Source: Christensenellaceae bacterium
GTDB lineage: Bacteria; Bacillota; Clostridia; Christensenellales; UBA1242
Assembly: GCA_031260975.1 (NCBI GenBank)
Contig: JAISKJ010000003.1
Coordinates: forward strand, 165,758 to 229,757
DNA: 64,000 bases
Direction: 5' to 3'
Of the stretch, positions 53,681 through 61,859 are shown piece by piece. The translations under genes were made by a program, and so were the position numbers. How positions within the stretch are numbered: the stretch's first letter is position 1; each line of letters begins with the position of its first letter. The notes under the pieces are model-generated. The model was not told the origin of the DNA and did not search any database. It saw only the letters and a program-made list of their open reading frames with translations.

Positions 53681-55243
53681 TTATATGTTTATATCATTAA
53701 GATAGTGTTTTATGTGGTTGGGGACTACTTGATATTCGCGCACATATTTCTTTTCGCGGTTATTAAATTCTTTGCTGGCTACATCAGCGTTTATACGGCC
53801 TTTTGCAAAGTCCAGCTCAATTTCGTCGCCGTCGCGCACATATATAATGCCGCCGGCGTCTTCAGGGCGAACACCTCCCACAACAACCACGCTGTGCTCA
53901 TCGCACATAACGCCGTCAGTTACAACAATAATATCATTTGTTAGGTTCATGGACGAAATAGCGCAAGCGGTTTCAGAAATTATTTGACCTCCGAAGCCCA
54001 GCTTTTTGCCGTTGCGCGAAAGCACTATTACGGTGTTTTTGGACAGAGTCTTTTCGAGCACAGCGGTGGCCGCGTCGTGGTCGCTGTCAAAGCATCGGGC
54101 TTTGCCCACAAATTTAGTCATGCCGTCGGGAATGGAAGTGGTTTTAAGATATCCGTTACGCTCGGCAATGTTGCCGCGAAGCACAATAAGACTTTCTTTT
54201 TTAACGGTTTCAAATGCTGATTTGGCGTTTGTGATGGTTTCACTTAGAGTTTGTCCGTTATAAAATTTTACGCCTTCGTCAACAGCTTTGGTTTTTGTCA
54301 TGGCTTTCAGTAAACCGTAGGCGCCGCCTTTTGTTTCAAAATCGCTCATAGGCATATTTGGCTGCACCAAAACAGGAATGTTTTTGATAAGCCCGATTGC
54401 TTTTTCGGTGTTGATATCAGCGTCAGCAAGCTTAGCAAGTTCAAGTAATATACCGCCTATAATCATACTGCCGCCCAAGGCGTAGTTGGTAATAATTGCG
54501 TTTTGAATGGTTTTTTTGTTAAGCAGCTTTTTTATGCTTGTGTGCGAGTGGGTAAGCGATACAATTGCTTCGGCAGTTTTTGAAACAATTCCGGCCCGCT
54601 TGAATGAGCCCGCCGGGGCAGTGGAACCGCCTTCAACCATAAGGCCTATGCTTTCAAGGATTATATTAAATAGGTTTTGAGTGTTGAGATAAACTCCGTC
54701 GCCCAAATAGCCGATTTGGGTCTCTTCTGCATTGTTCAGGTCAAACACGCTGTTTTTGCCGATGGCAATTTTTCCCACCATTGTTACAAGATCATTCAGA
54801 GCCGCTCCCTTTTCTTCTTTTGATGGGCCCTGACTGAGCACCATAGTTGGAACATTTACGCTGACGGCACCTTTGATGAGACCTGCAATACTGCTAATTC
54901 CTCTGGAAACTATCACCAGGCCGTCAAAGCTTTTTTCACTTATAATAAGCTCGCTCATGTTGGCGGTTTGTTCTTTAAACACCTCAATAAAGTTACTTTC
55001 ATCGGTGTAGGTTTTAAACTTATCCTGAATGATGGGGAAGGGTATGATTTCACATTCTATACCCGGTCGGTTAATTTCGCGTGCCAAATCATGGGCAAGC
55101 TTTAGGCTATAGTTATATGACCCGCTCAGGTTGTCAATGCCCACAAGAACGCCGATTTTAGCGCCTTCTTTAAGATTGCTAAGCATTCGCTCCTTGGCAC
55201 GCTCAGCGATATTCTCAATATTTTTTGCCTTTAGTTTAATCAT
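53681..55243 (-). CDS. IlvD/Edd-family protein without iron-sulfur cysteines
   Basis: 520 residues; a G-rich ribosome-binding site precedes ATG. The order of conserved blocks follows dihydroxy-acid dehydratase and phosphogluconate dehydratase: VGIDNLSGSYN, a region ending VNVPTMVLSQGP, VEGGSTAPAGS, ALGGSMIIGG, LRGNIAERNGYLKT, FDSDHDAATAVL, a TDG block, and VRDGDEIELDFAKG. The three cluster cysteines are absent: PCN reads GSY, CDK reads SRG and the third motif reads GGSTAPAGS. The catalytic Ser of TDGRFSG is TDGVMCDEHS. It is therefore unlikely to be an ordinary dehydratase; another lyase reaction or a non-catalytic role is possible. It stands alone, opposite to its neighbours. Confidence 0.7.
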   Translation of the reverse strand: MIKLKAKNIENIAERAKERMLSNLKEGAKIGVLVGIDNLSGSYNYSLKLAHDLAREINRPGIECEIIPFPIIQDKFKTYTDESNFIEVFKEQTANMSELIISEKSFDGLVIVSRGISSIAGLIKGAVSVNVPTMVLSQGPSKEEKGAALNDLVTMVGKIAIGKNSVFDLNNAEETQIGYLGDGVYLNTQNLFNIILESIGLMVEGGSTAPAGSFKRAGIVSKTAEAIVSLTHSHTSIKKLLNKKTIQNAIITNYALGGSMIIGGILLELAKLADADINTEKAIGLIKNIPVLVQPNMPMSDFETKGGAYGLLKAMTKTKAVDEGVKFYNGQTLSETITNAKSAFETVKKESLIVLRGNIAERNGYLKTTSIPDGMTKFVGKARCFDSDHDAATAVLEKTLSKNTVIVLSRNGKKLGFGGQIISETACAISSMNLTNDIIVVTDGVMCDEHSVVVVGGVRPEDAGGIIYVRDGDEIELDFAKGRINADVASKEFNNREKKYVREYQVVPNHIKHYLNDINI

Positions 55244-55277
55244 AAGCCCCCCGAATAGAAAAGGTTTTAATATTTAA

Positions 55278-55300
55278 AGCAAGCACAAAAAGTGCTTGCG
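55278..55300 (-). terminator. Hairpin behind the SRP RNA
   Basis: GCAAGCAC / GTGCTTGC with a short T/A loop, followed by a T-rich stretch on the minus strand. Confidence 0.6.
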
Positions 55301-55313
55301 TGATTTTAAAAAT

Positions 55314-55579
55314 ACCGTGCATCCTTTGTTGACAATCGGATGAAAGTAGTAAACCATATTTTAGGCTCCATCAAAGCAACCTCATGGCACATCTTTAGGT
55401 CCGCTTAGTGCTGCTGCGGTCAGGCTCTGACACGATTCACAGTTAACGATTGCATAAGACCTTGATTTCAGCACCCTAAATATGGCGCTTGCTTCCACGC
55501 AAAGGCCGAAAAAGGCATTCAACCCCGCTATAGCGGATTGCGGGTTACAGGGCACCGCTGGCTCCCCGTCTAGCACGGT
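55314..55579 (-). ncRNA. ffs: Signal recognition particle RNA, large (Alu-containing) form
   Basis: About 266 nt, the length of the Bacillus scRNA. Ends pair (ACCGTGC with GCACGGT). The 5' part GTGCTAGACGGGGAGCCAGC, then GGTGCCCTGTAACCCGCAATCC, is the Alu domain. The apical S domain has GTGAATCGTGTCAGAGCC, tetraloop TGAC, then AGCAGCACTAAG, the Ffh-binding asymmetric loop. It works with Ffh at the membrane to deliver nascent exported proteins, including the large ones encoded here. The tetraloop departs from GGAA. Confidence 0.9.
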
Positions 55580-55585
55580 ACTAAT

Positions 55586-55614
55586 AGTATATATGAAGTT
55601 TGAAGATTTTGCAA
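55586..55614 (-). promoter_or_regulatory. SRP RNA promoter
   Basis: -35 TTGCAA (55609-55614), 17-nt spacer, -10 TATACT (55586-55591); start about 55579. Confidence 0.8.
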
Positions 55615-55721
55615 GCCCAAAAGTGGTATTTTTAGCAAATTTACCAATAATTTTTTGATTAAAATTTATGCTTTTTATGTCTAAGACGCCTACACTCACT
55701 GTTCGGATTTATTCAAAAGAG

Positions 55722-55750
55722 TTGCCGTTCTGCCTTTTTTATGGTAAAAT
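55722..55750 (+). promoter_or_regulatory. Promoter of the CBS-domain gene
   Basis: -35 TTGCCG (55722-55727), 17-nt spacer, -10 TAAAAT (55745-55750) with TG extension. Confidence 0.65.
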
Positions 55751-55778
55751 ATTCCTAAATAATTATGTGGAGGGGACT

Positions 55779-56486
55779 ATGACAAATGCCGAGCGTTTTA
55801 TTATGGCATATAATGAAATAGATTATTCACTGCGCACAATATACGGCTTTAAGCGCAATATTACCTTTGCTGATATGATAAGAAAGGCGGTAACGCTTAA
55901 TGCCGTTGTGCGAAAATATGAAGAAGTGCTCATTGATTATGGCAGGCTTCGGAATTCTATTGTGCATAAGTCCAACCCTGACTATGTGATTGCGGAACCC
56001 CATGCTGAGGTAGTTGAGGATTTTGAAAAGATTGCAAAGCTCATAAAAACCCCTCCTACAGCGCTTGAGCAGGTGGCTAAAAAGCCTGTTATCTGCGAAA
56101 AACACAGCACACCCGTCAGTCAGCTTATCAATGACTTTACTGAAAAGGGTTTTAGCAATGTGCCGGTTTATGAGGACAACAAGCTTATTGGGATTGTAAG
56201 ACCTATCCATATAATAAAGTATATCGGTCAAAAAATGAACGACCGAAACCTTCAGGATTGTTTGAGGGCACCCATAAAGGTAGTTTTGCCGGGTGAGGAT
56301 GAAAGGCAATACTTTAAGGTTGCCGACAAAACAATTACAATAGAAAAGGCTCTGAATTTGTTTTATATAGACCGCAAGCTTTTGGCAATAATAATAACAG
56401 AGCGGGGTAGCTATAATGAAATGCCGCTCGGCATCATTACTACGGGTGATGTGCTGGATATGAATGCCATCCTTGAAAACTATTAA
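55779..56486 (+). CDS. HEPN-like domain fused to a CBS pair
   Basis: 235 residues from ATG 55779, with GGAGGGG upstream; a longer frame would begin before the promoter. Residues 1-85 are helical, with RNSIVH at 58-63, fitting the Rx4-6H motif of HEPN domains. Residues 105-235 form two CBS motifs (HSTPVSQLINDFTEKGFSNVPVYE, in two parts, and the second ending LGIITTGDVLDM). CBS pairs bind adenine nucleotides; HEPN domains are often RNases. Ligand-controlled RNA cleavage would be the simple reading, but many RNxxVH helices are not nucleases. Confidence 0.7.
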   Translation: MTNAERFIMAYNEIDYSLRTIYGFKRNITFADMIRKAVTLNAVVRKYEEVLIDYGRLRNSIVHKSNPDYVIAEPHAEVVEDFEKIAKLIKTPPTALEQVAKKPVICEKHSTPVSQLINDFTEKGFSNVPVYEDNKLIGIVRPIHIIKYIGQKMNDRNLQDCLRAPIKVVLPGEDERQYFKVADKTITIEKALNLFYIDRKLLAIIITERGSYNEMPLGIITTGDVLDMNAILENY

Positions 56487-56491
56487 AATGA

Positions 56492-56520
56492 TTGACAGCG
56501 TGTGACTTTGATAGTATAAT
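56492..56520 (+). promoter_or_regulatory. Consensus promoter of the ileS leader
   Basis: TTGACA (56492-56497), exactly 17 nt, TATAAT (56515-56520). Confidence 0.9.
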
Positions 56521-56526
56521 TTGGAT

Positions 56527-56785
56527 AACTTAATATTTAAAGGCAGTGACTTGGGACAAGTTTTTTGCAGAGAGTTTTTTTAGAGAGTTGTGATAAGGTG
56601 TAACACAATAAAACGCTGCATAAAATATCACCCGATAGCCGCTTTGGTGAACCTAACCAGTAAGTAACTAAAGCCGTTTGAGCTCCGTTATAGGCTCGGG
56701 ATATGAGAGTCCTTTGGCTCTGTATCTTGTTGAAAGTGGTTGAAGACCGATTGTCTTTCTTTTAACGGAAGCAGTCGGTTTTTTG
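56527..56785 (+). promoter_or_regulatory. Putative T-box-like leader of ileS
   Basis: About 260 nt of structured leader from the promoter to a terminator. It contains AGAGAG and GGTGTAAC words as in T-box stem I, and an Ile codon ATC in AAAATATCACC that could be the specifier. The usual AGGGTGGNACCGCG antiterminator is not present; AAAGTGGTTGAAGACCG stands there instead. An Ile-tRNA sensor is likely from position, but the consensus is weak. Confidence 0.5.
56746..56785 (+). terminator. Leader terminator before ileS
   Basis: ACCGATTG / CAGTCGGT with continued weaker pairing and a run of T (56779-56784). Confidence 0.75.
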
Positions 56786-56822
56786 ACAGGTAGTTTTTGC
56801 ATGCAGGAAATGGTCAGCTTTT

Positions 56823-56893
56823 GTCATTGCGAGCGTGAGCGAAGCAATCTCATAATTGCGCAGCGTTATATTTAAGATTGCTTCGCAATGACG
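56823..56893. repeat. Dispersed palindromic repeat, copy 2 (paired arms)
   Basis: GTCATTGCGA...GAAGCAATCT and, about 25 nt later, AGATTGCTTCGCAATGAC; the arms are complementary. It lies between the leader terminator and ileS. Confidence 0.65.
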
Positions 56894-56932
56894 TCAAAAA
56901 TAAACAAAAATATCAAATTGAGGAGAACAAAT

Positions 56933-59900
56933 ATGAAAAAAGAAAATGGAATACCCAATTTTGTTAAGATGGAGCAGGACATGCTCAGATTTTGGGAAGC
57001 CGAACAGTGTTTTGAAAAACTGAAACAAAAAAATTCCGGAGGACTTAACTTCAGGTTTTTGGATGGGCCCATCACTGCCAACAATCGTATGGGTGTGCAT
57101 CACTTTTGGGGCAGAGCTCTTAAGGATATAACTATAAGATATAATGCCTTAAAGGGGCGCGACTGTATGTATCAAAACGGCTTTGACTCTCAGGGCATGT
57201 GGGTAGAGGTTAATATTGAAAAGGAGCTGGGCCTCAACGGAAAGCCTGAGATAGTGAAATATGGCATCGATAAGTTTACTGACAAATGTATGGAGCGTGT
57301 AAACTATTTTGCCGGTGAAATCACCAGACAGTCAAAGCGTATGGGGCAGATGATGGATTGGAAAAACAGTTATTTTACCAATACTGACGGCAATATTCTT
57401 TCTATTTGGAACTTCCTCAAAAAATGCGACGAAAACGGCTGGATAATAAGAAAAAACAGGCCCATGGTCTGGTGCCCCAGATGCGGAACAAGCCTTTCTG
57501 AGCACGAAATGACGGGCAGTTATAAGGAAGTTGTACATACAGCTTTATTTGTAAAGTTCCCCGTAAAAAACCATGATTTTAAGATGCTTGCGTGGACGAC
57601 TACACCATGGACATTATCTGCCAATGTTGCCCTTGCGGTCAACCCAAATAACGAGTATGTAAAAATCGAGACCTCACCAGACGGCGAGAAATTGGTTTTG
57701 GGGGCCGAAGCCCAAAGAGCAATAAAAACTCCATATAAGATTTTAGAAACATTTAAGGGTGAAAAGTTGTTGGGACTTGTGTATGAAACTTGCTTTCCGA
57801 CGCTTGAAAGTCAACAGTTTGACCACAAAATTATTGCATGGAAAGATGTTGACAGCCTTGAAGGCTGCGGCGTGGTTCATATTGCGCCGGGCTGCGGTGA
57901 AGAGGACTTTGAATTAGGCAAGCTTTATAATCTGCCTGAGATTTGTCCTATTGATGAACAGGGGGTTATGCTGAGAGACACCGGATTTATGGCAGGTCAC
58001 AAAACCACTGAGGTTACGCAGTTGATTGTTGACGACTTGAAGCGGCACAACAAGCTTTTGTATAGTCATCCGTATAAGCATAGCTATCCGTTTTGTTGGA
58101 GGTGTAAGACGGACCTTGTGTATAAGCTTGTCAACACATGGTATATTAAAATGGATGACTTGAGACCCAGGCTTTTGAAAGCCTTGGATGAGGTAGAGTT
58201 CACCCCCGACTTTGCCAAAAAGCGCATGATAGATTGGCTTAACAATATGGGGGATTGGAACATTTCGCGTGCCCGTTTTTATGGTTTGCCTCTGCCTATA
58301 TATATTTGTGAAAAGTGCGGCAAGATACATGTTATAGGCAGTCTTGACGAACTCAGACAAAAAGCTGTTAATCCTGAAGGATTGAAGAGTATTCCGCATC
58401 TTCACAGACCGTGGATAGATGATATAATGATAAAATGCGGCTGCGGAGAAATTGCAAAGCGCATACCTGAGGTAGGGGATTGCTGGCTGGATGCGGGAAT
58501 AACGCCTTTCAGCACCAAAAAATATTTTGAAGATAAGAAGTTTTTTAAGAACAATTTTCCGAGCGAGTATGTTTGCGAAATGATAGAGCAAATCAAGCTG
58601 TGGTTTTATTCGATGCTTGTTATGAGTGTGGTGCTTGAAAATAAGGCGCCTTATCAGAAGGTGGTCACATATCAATATGTTAAGGACGAAAACGGAAATG
58701 AATTTCATAAGAGCGGCGGAAACAACCTTGAGTGTGACATAGTGGCCGACAAGGTGGGTGCTGATGCCATAAGATATCTTTATGCTTCGGCAAACCCCAA
58801 CAATGAAATGCGTTTTGGGTTTAACCTCACCGATGAAGCCAGACGAAAGATGATGGGACTTTTTAATGCATATGCATTCTTCAACACCTATGCATGCATA
58901 GACAACCCCGACATAGCAAGCTTCAAACCTGATAAAAACAAGTTTAATATAACCGACAAGTGGTTGATAGAGCGTATTAATCAGTTTGTGAAGGATAGTG
59001 ACACCAACTATCAAAATTACAAGAGTTTTTTAGTGGTTAAAGACTTTGAAGTCTTGATGGACGATATTTCAAACTTTTATATAAGACTTAACCGCAAACG
59101 CTTTTGGAAAACCGATGACGAGGGTGACCAGATGACTGCTTATTGGTGTCTTTATTACGCTCTTAAAAAAGTGTGTATTATTATGAACCCGATAATTCCG
59201 TTTATAACTGAATATATTTGGCAGAATATGATAAGAGAGGTTGAAAAAGAAGAAGCGGTTTCGGTTGTATTGAGTGATTATCCTGCTGTATTTAGCTATG
59301 GTTTTGGTGATGTAGTGGAAAAATCAATGGCTGTGCGCGAAATAATCACAGCAGCTTTAGCACTTAGAGGCGAAAATCAGATAAAAGTTAAGCAGCCGCT
59401 CAAAACCATGTATTTGATAGGAGCGTCCGCCGGAGCTGTAAAAGACTTTGAGCAAATAATAAAAGATGAGCTTAACATAAAAGATATTGTAACAGAAAAA
59501 GATAATTCAAAATTTAACGAGCCCTATTTATCGGTAAACTTTAAAACAGCCGGAGCGGTTTTGAAGGGTGAGGTTCAGAAACTTAAAGAAATTTTGACCC
59601 AAGCCTCGTCAAAGGACATGGCCAAATGGGTGGGCGAATATCACAAAGGAAGCGTTAATACCGGTGGGTTTGCGGGTCTTGGCAATGATATATTTATACT
59701 GAACTTCAAGCCTAAACCAGATTTTGTAATTGCGGTTTTAGGCGGCATAACCATAGTTTTGGATATAACCATTGATGAAAATCTTATGCTTGAAGGGCTG
59801 TTTAGAGAGTTGGTGCGTCACGCGCAGGTGCTGAGAAAAGAGGCGGACTTTAAGATTGAGGAGCGCATTAATGCCGACATTAAAACAAACGGCAAAACTA

Positions 59901-60067
59901 TGACGCAGGTTATTAAAAAATTTGAAGAAGCCTTGAAACAGGATGTTTTGATAAAGACCCTGAACGGCGGCATAAAGAAACCTGAAATTTCAAAAACCTT
60001 TGATATAGGAGAAGAGGAAGTAACTATTTCTATGTCAAGCGGAGGTGTCCCCGCGGGCTGTTGCTGA
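56933..60067 (+). CDS. ileS: Isoleucyl-tRNA synthetase, atypical subclass
   Basis: 1044 residues from ATG 56933, with GAGGAG 7 nt upstream; an in-frame ATG at 56888 lies in the palindromic repeat. The HIGH region reads DGPITANNRMGVHHFWGR and the KMSKS loop reads FHKSGGN, as in the divergent bacterial IleRS group I know with PITANN...GVHH. Editing-domain WTTTPWTLSANVALAV, zinc-type CPRCGTSLS and CEKCGK, and WLDAGI are present. It charges tRNA-Ile in the cytosol. The C-terminus ends GGVPAGCC. A terminator-containing leader precedes it, so amino-acid-dependent control is expected. Confidence 0.93.
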   Translation: MKKENGIPNFVKMEQDMLRFWEAEQCFEKLKQKNSGGLNFRFLDGPITANNRMGVHHFWGRALKDITIRYNALKGRDCMYQNGFDSQGMWVEVNIEKELGLNGKPEIVKYGIDKFTDKCMERVNYFAGEITRQSKRMGQMMDWKNSYFTNTDGNILSIWNFLKKCDENGWIIRKNRPMVWCPRCGTSLSEHEMTGSYKEVVHTALFVKFPVKNHDFKMLAWTTTPWTLSANVALAVNPNNEYVKIETSPDGEKLVLGAEAQRAIKTPYKILETFKGEKLLGLVYETCFPTLESQQFDHKIIAWKDVDSLEGCGVVHIAPGCGEEDFELGKLYNLPEICPIDEQGVMLRDTGFMAGHKTTEVTQLIVDDLKRHNKLLYSHPYKHSYPFCWRCKTDLVYKLVNTWYIKMDDLRPRLLKALDEVEFTPDFAKKRMIDWLNNMGDWNISRARFYGLPLPIYICEKCGKIHVIGSLDELRQKAVNPEGLKSIPHLHRPWIDDIMIKCGCGEIAKRIPEVGDCWLDAGITPFSTKKYFEDKKFFKNNFPSEYVCEMIEQIKLWFYSMLVMSVVLENKAPYQKVVTYQYVKDENGNEFHKSGGNNLECDIVADKVGADAIRYLYASANPNNEMRFGFNLTDEARRKMMGLFNAYAFFNTYACIDNPDIASFKPDKNKFNITDKWLIERINQFVKDSDTNYQNYKSFLVVKDFEVLMDDISNFYIRLNRKRFWKTDDEGDQMTAYWCLYYALKKVCIIMNPIIPFITEYIWQNMIREVEKEEAVSVVLSDYPAVFSYGFGDVVEKSMAVREIITAALALRGENQIKVKQPLKTMYLIGASAGAVKDFEQIIKDELNIKDIVTEKDNSKFNEPYLSVNFKTAGAVLKGEVQKLKEILTQASSKDMAKWVGEYHKGSVNTGGFAGLGNDIFILNFKPKPDFVIAVLGGITIVLDITIDENLMLEGLFRELVRHAQVLRKEADFKIEERINADIKTNGKTMTQVIKKFEEALKQDVLIKTLNGGIKKPEISKTFDIGEEEVTISMSSGGVPAGCC

Positions 60068-60099
60068 TTTGTTAGTTTATGATGGAAATATTGTTATAA

Positions 60100-60123
60100 A
60101 AAGAAGCACAATTGTGCTTCTTT
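60100..60123 (+). terminator. Terminator of ileS
   Basis: Perfect palindrome AAAGAAGCACAA / TTGTGCTTCTTT; short T tail. Confidence 0.75.
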
Positions 60124-60162
60124 AGTTGTTGCTTTTAAAGTTTGATAAATTACGCAAAATAT

Positions 60163-60191
60163 TTGAGTTTTTTTGTAGAATTTGGTATGCT
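60163..60191 (+). promoter_or_regulatory. Promoter for the gene at 60226
   Basis: -35 TTGAGT (60163-60168), 17-nt spacer, -10 TATGCT (60186-60191) with TG extension. Confidence 0.6.
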
Positions 60192-60225
60192 TATAGTAAT
60201 ATATAATTTGAAAGGAGAGGAAATT

Positions 60226-61092
60226 ATGAGTTTGACAAAATCACAAAAGGGAACGCTGGGAGCCATGATAGTGATAGCCTTGCTCGGTATAATTATTGCT
60301 ATTATACTTACAGTAAGTTTTATAGGTGACAAGGCGCTTTCTGACATAAAAGAAAACGGCACTCAGACCAACGCCACGGTTACAAGCAGTCAGGATCAGC
60401 GTGACAGTGACGGCAATTTGAGCGGGTATAAATATACCTATACTTATTTGGACGCAGCATCAGGAAATACTTATACAGGCTCAACACACAATTCTGTCAG
60501 CAATATTATAGAAGTTGGCAATACTATTTCAATTTATTATGTAGGTGACAAATCTGTTGAGGCATCATTCAGTCCGATGGATATGGGCATAATATTTATT
60601 CCGGCGGGTGTTGCTCTTATTGGAATAATAGGAATTGTTGTGGTATGTCTTCAGGGCAGAGGCCGCGGGCTTATTATGAAAAGGGGCCACGACGGGCAGG
60701 CCACATTTGTGTCTTATGAAATAGGAAGAACTTACCAGCCGACGCGAACGTATACCAACGGCAGGGGAGTTTCGGTGACTGTGCCAAACGGGCCTGCGAT
60801 ACATTATTATAAAGTAAGGTATTTATGGAATGCTGACAACGGAAAACAAATTGAAGGTGTTTCACCATCAGATTATTCGCTTGAAGAGGCTCAGAGATTT
60901 CAGAAGGCTGCCAAATTTAATATAAGAAGCTTTGCAAATAAAAGCATAGTCATGGGAGTGCCTCAGGTGCAGGTAGCAGAGGCAGTAGCTCAGCCCAAAG
61001 AAGAAGTTAAGAAGTCAAAGTTCTGTGAATATTGCGGAGCAAAGCTTGAAGAGGGTAAAAACTCTTGCCCGGGCTGCGGAAAACAATATTAA
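60226..61092 (+). CDS. DUF3592-like membrane protein with C-terminal zinc ribbon
   Basis: 288 residues from ATG 60226, with AAAGGAGAGG upstream. Membrane segments lie near residues 11-35 and 115-140. Between them is a beta-rich segment typical of DUF3592 (TNATVTSSQDQRDSDGNLSG, YKYTYTYLD). A second beta segment follows (GHDGQATFVSYEIGRTY...YYKVRYLW). The last 30 residues are a zinc ribbon CEYCGAKL...CPGCGKQY. Function unknown; probably an envelope sensor or assembly factor (inference). Monocistronic by its promoter. Confidence 0.7.
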   Translation: MSLTKSQKGTLGAMIVIALLGIIIAIILTVSFIGDKALSDIKENGTQTNATVTSSQDQRDSDGNLSGYKYTYTYLDAASGNTYTGSTHNSVSNIIEVGNTISIYYVGDKSVEASFSPMDMGIIFIPAGVALIGIIGIVVVCLQGRGRGLIMKRGHDGQATFVSYEIGRTYQPTRTYTNGRGVSVTVPNGPAIHYYKVRYLWNADNGKQIEGVSPSDYSLEEAQRFQKAAKFNIRSFANKSIVMGVPQVQVAEAVAQPKEEVKKSKFCEYCGAKLEEGKNSCPGCGKQY

Positions 61093-61170
61093 ATTAGTGT
61101 ATAGATACTCCTTCGCATCTATGAGGGGAAAGCAAAAAAAAGGCCGAACATGTTATGGGCTCTGCAATTA

Positions 61171-61199
61171 AAAAAGAACGCTTAAGATGCGTTCTTTTT
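61171..61199 (-). terminator. Terminator enclosing the mscL stop codon
   Basis: AAAAAGAACGC / GCGTTCTTTTT with a 7-nt loop; the TAA of mscL (61182-61184) is in the loop. Confidence 0.85.
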
Positions 61200-61730
61200 C
61201 TTTAGTTCTTCAAGTATTTGTGCCAGCAGGTCTTCGGTGCTAAGCTTGGCTGGAGTGGGTTTTTCTTTAAAGAATTTTCCGACATATCCTGATTTTTTAA
61301 GGTGCACATTCTTGTTTTTTAATCGCTTTTTCAGTTTGCCGCTGATAATAAGCTGAGTGATTTTTTTACTTTCTCCAAAGCCATGCTGAAGTTTCATGAG
61401 CATGCGAATCATTAGGAATACAAAGAATGCAATCAGCAGGAAATCAATGATTGATTGTAAGAATATTCCATAGTGAACTTCAGAACCATTTACGAAAAAA
61501 GACAGTGTTGTTATATCATTTTTGCCGAATATCCCTAGAATCAAGGGCATGACTATGTCGCTGACTAAGCTTGATACAATCTTTCCGAAGGCTGTTCCCA
61601 TAATTACGGCAACGGCGAGATCAAGCACATTTCCGCGCGTAATAAACTTTTTAAAGTCGCTTCCGAAGCTGTGCAGTTTTCCTGTTCCTTTTTTAAGAAA
61701 TCCGTTTTTGTCTTGTTTCTTTTTTTCCAT
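61182..61730 (-). CDS. mscL: Large-conductance mechanosensitive channel
   Basis: 182 residues; AGGATAA upstream. F.KFITRGNVLDLAVAVIMGTAFGKIVSSLVSDIVMPL is the first pore helix region, and the second membrane segment is QSIIDFLLIAFFVFLMIRMLMKL. It forms a pentameric channel opened by membrane tension. About 65 residues follow the second helix, longer and more basic than usual (standard MscL is 130-150), ending in the helical bundle LLAQILEELKKK. The last codons double as one arm of the terminator. Confidence 0.93.
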   Translation of the reverse strand: MEKKKQDKNGFLKKGTGKLHSFGSDFKKFITRGNVLDLAVAVIMGTAFGKIVSSLVSDIVMPLILGIFGKNDITTLSFFVNGSEVHYGIFLQSIIDFLLIAFFVFLMIRMLMKLQHGFGESKKITQLIISGKLKKRLKNKNVHLKKSGYVGKFFKEKPTPAKLSTEDLLAQILEELKKKNAS

Positions 61731-61762
61731 AAGAAATTTATCCTTTTTTAAATCTTATATAT

Positions 61763-61791
61763 ATTTTAATATAATTCGACGAATTTTGCAA
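61763..61791 (-). promoter_or_regulatory. Promoter of mscL
   Basis: -35 TTGCAA (61786-61791), 17-nt spacer, -10 TAAAAT (61763-61768). Confidence 0.7.
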
Positions 61792-61859
61792 ACGGATTTG
61801 GGTCCATATTTGGTCTTATGGCAAGATTTTCTTCATAGAAATAGTTTAAGGAGTTTTTT

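Noticed and set aside
57914..59014. 366-codon open frame antisense to ileS
   Set aside because: It is opposite to strongly conserved IleRS motifs and has no domain or translation signal of its own.
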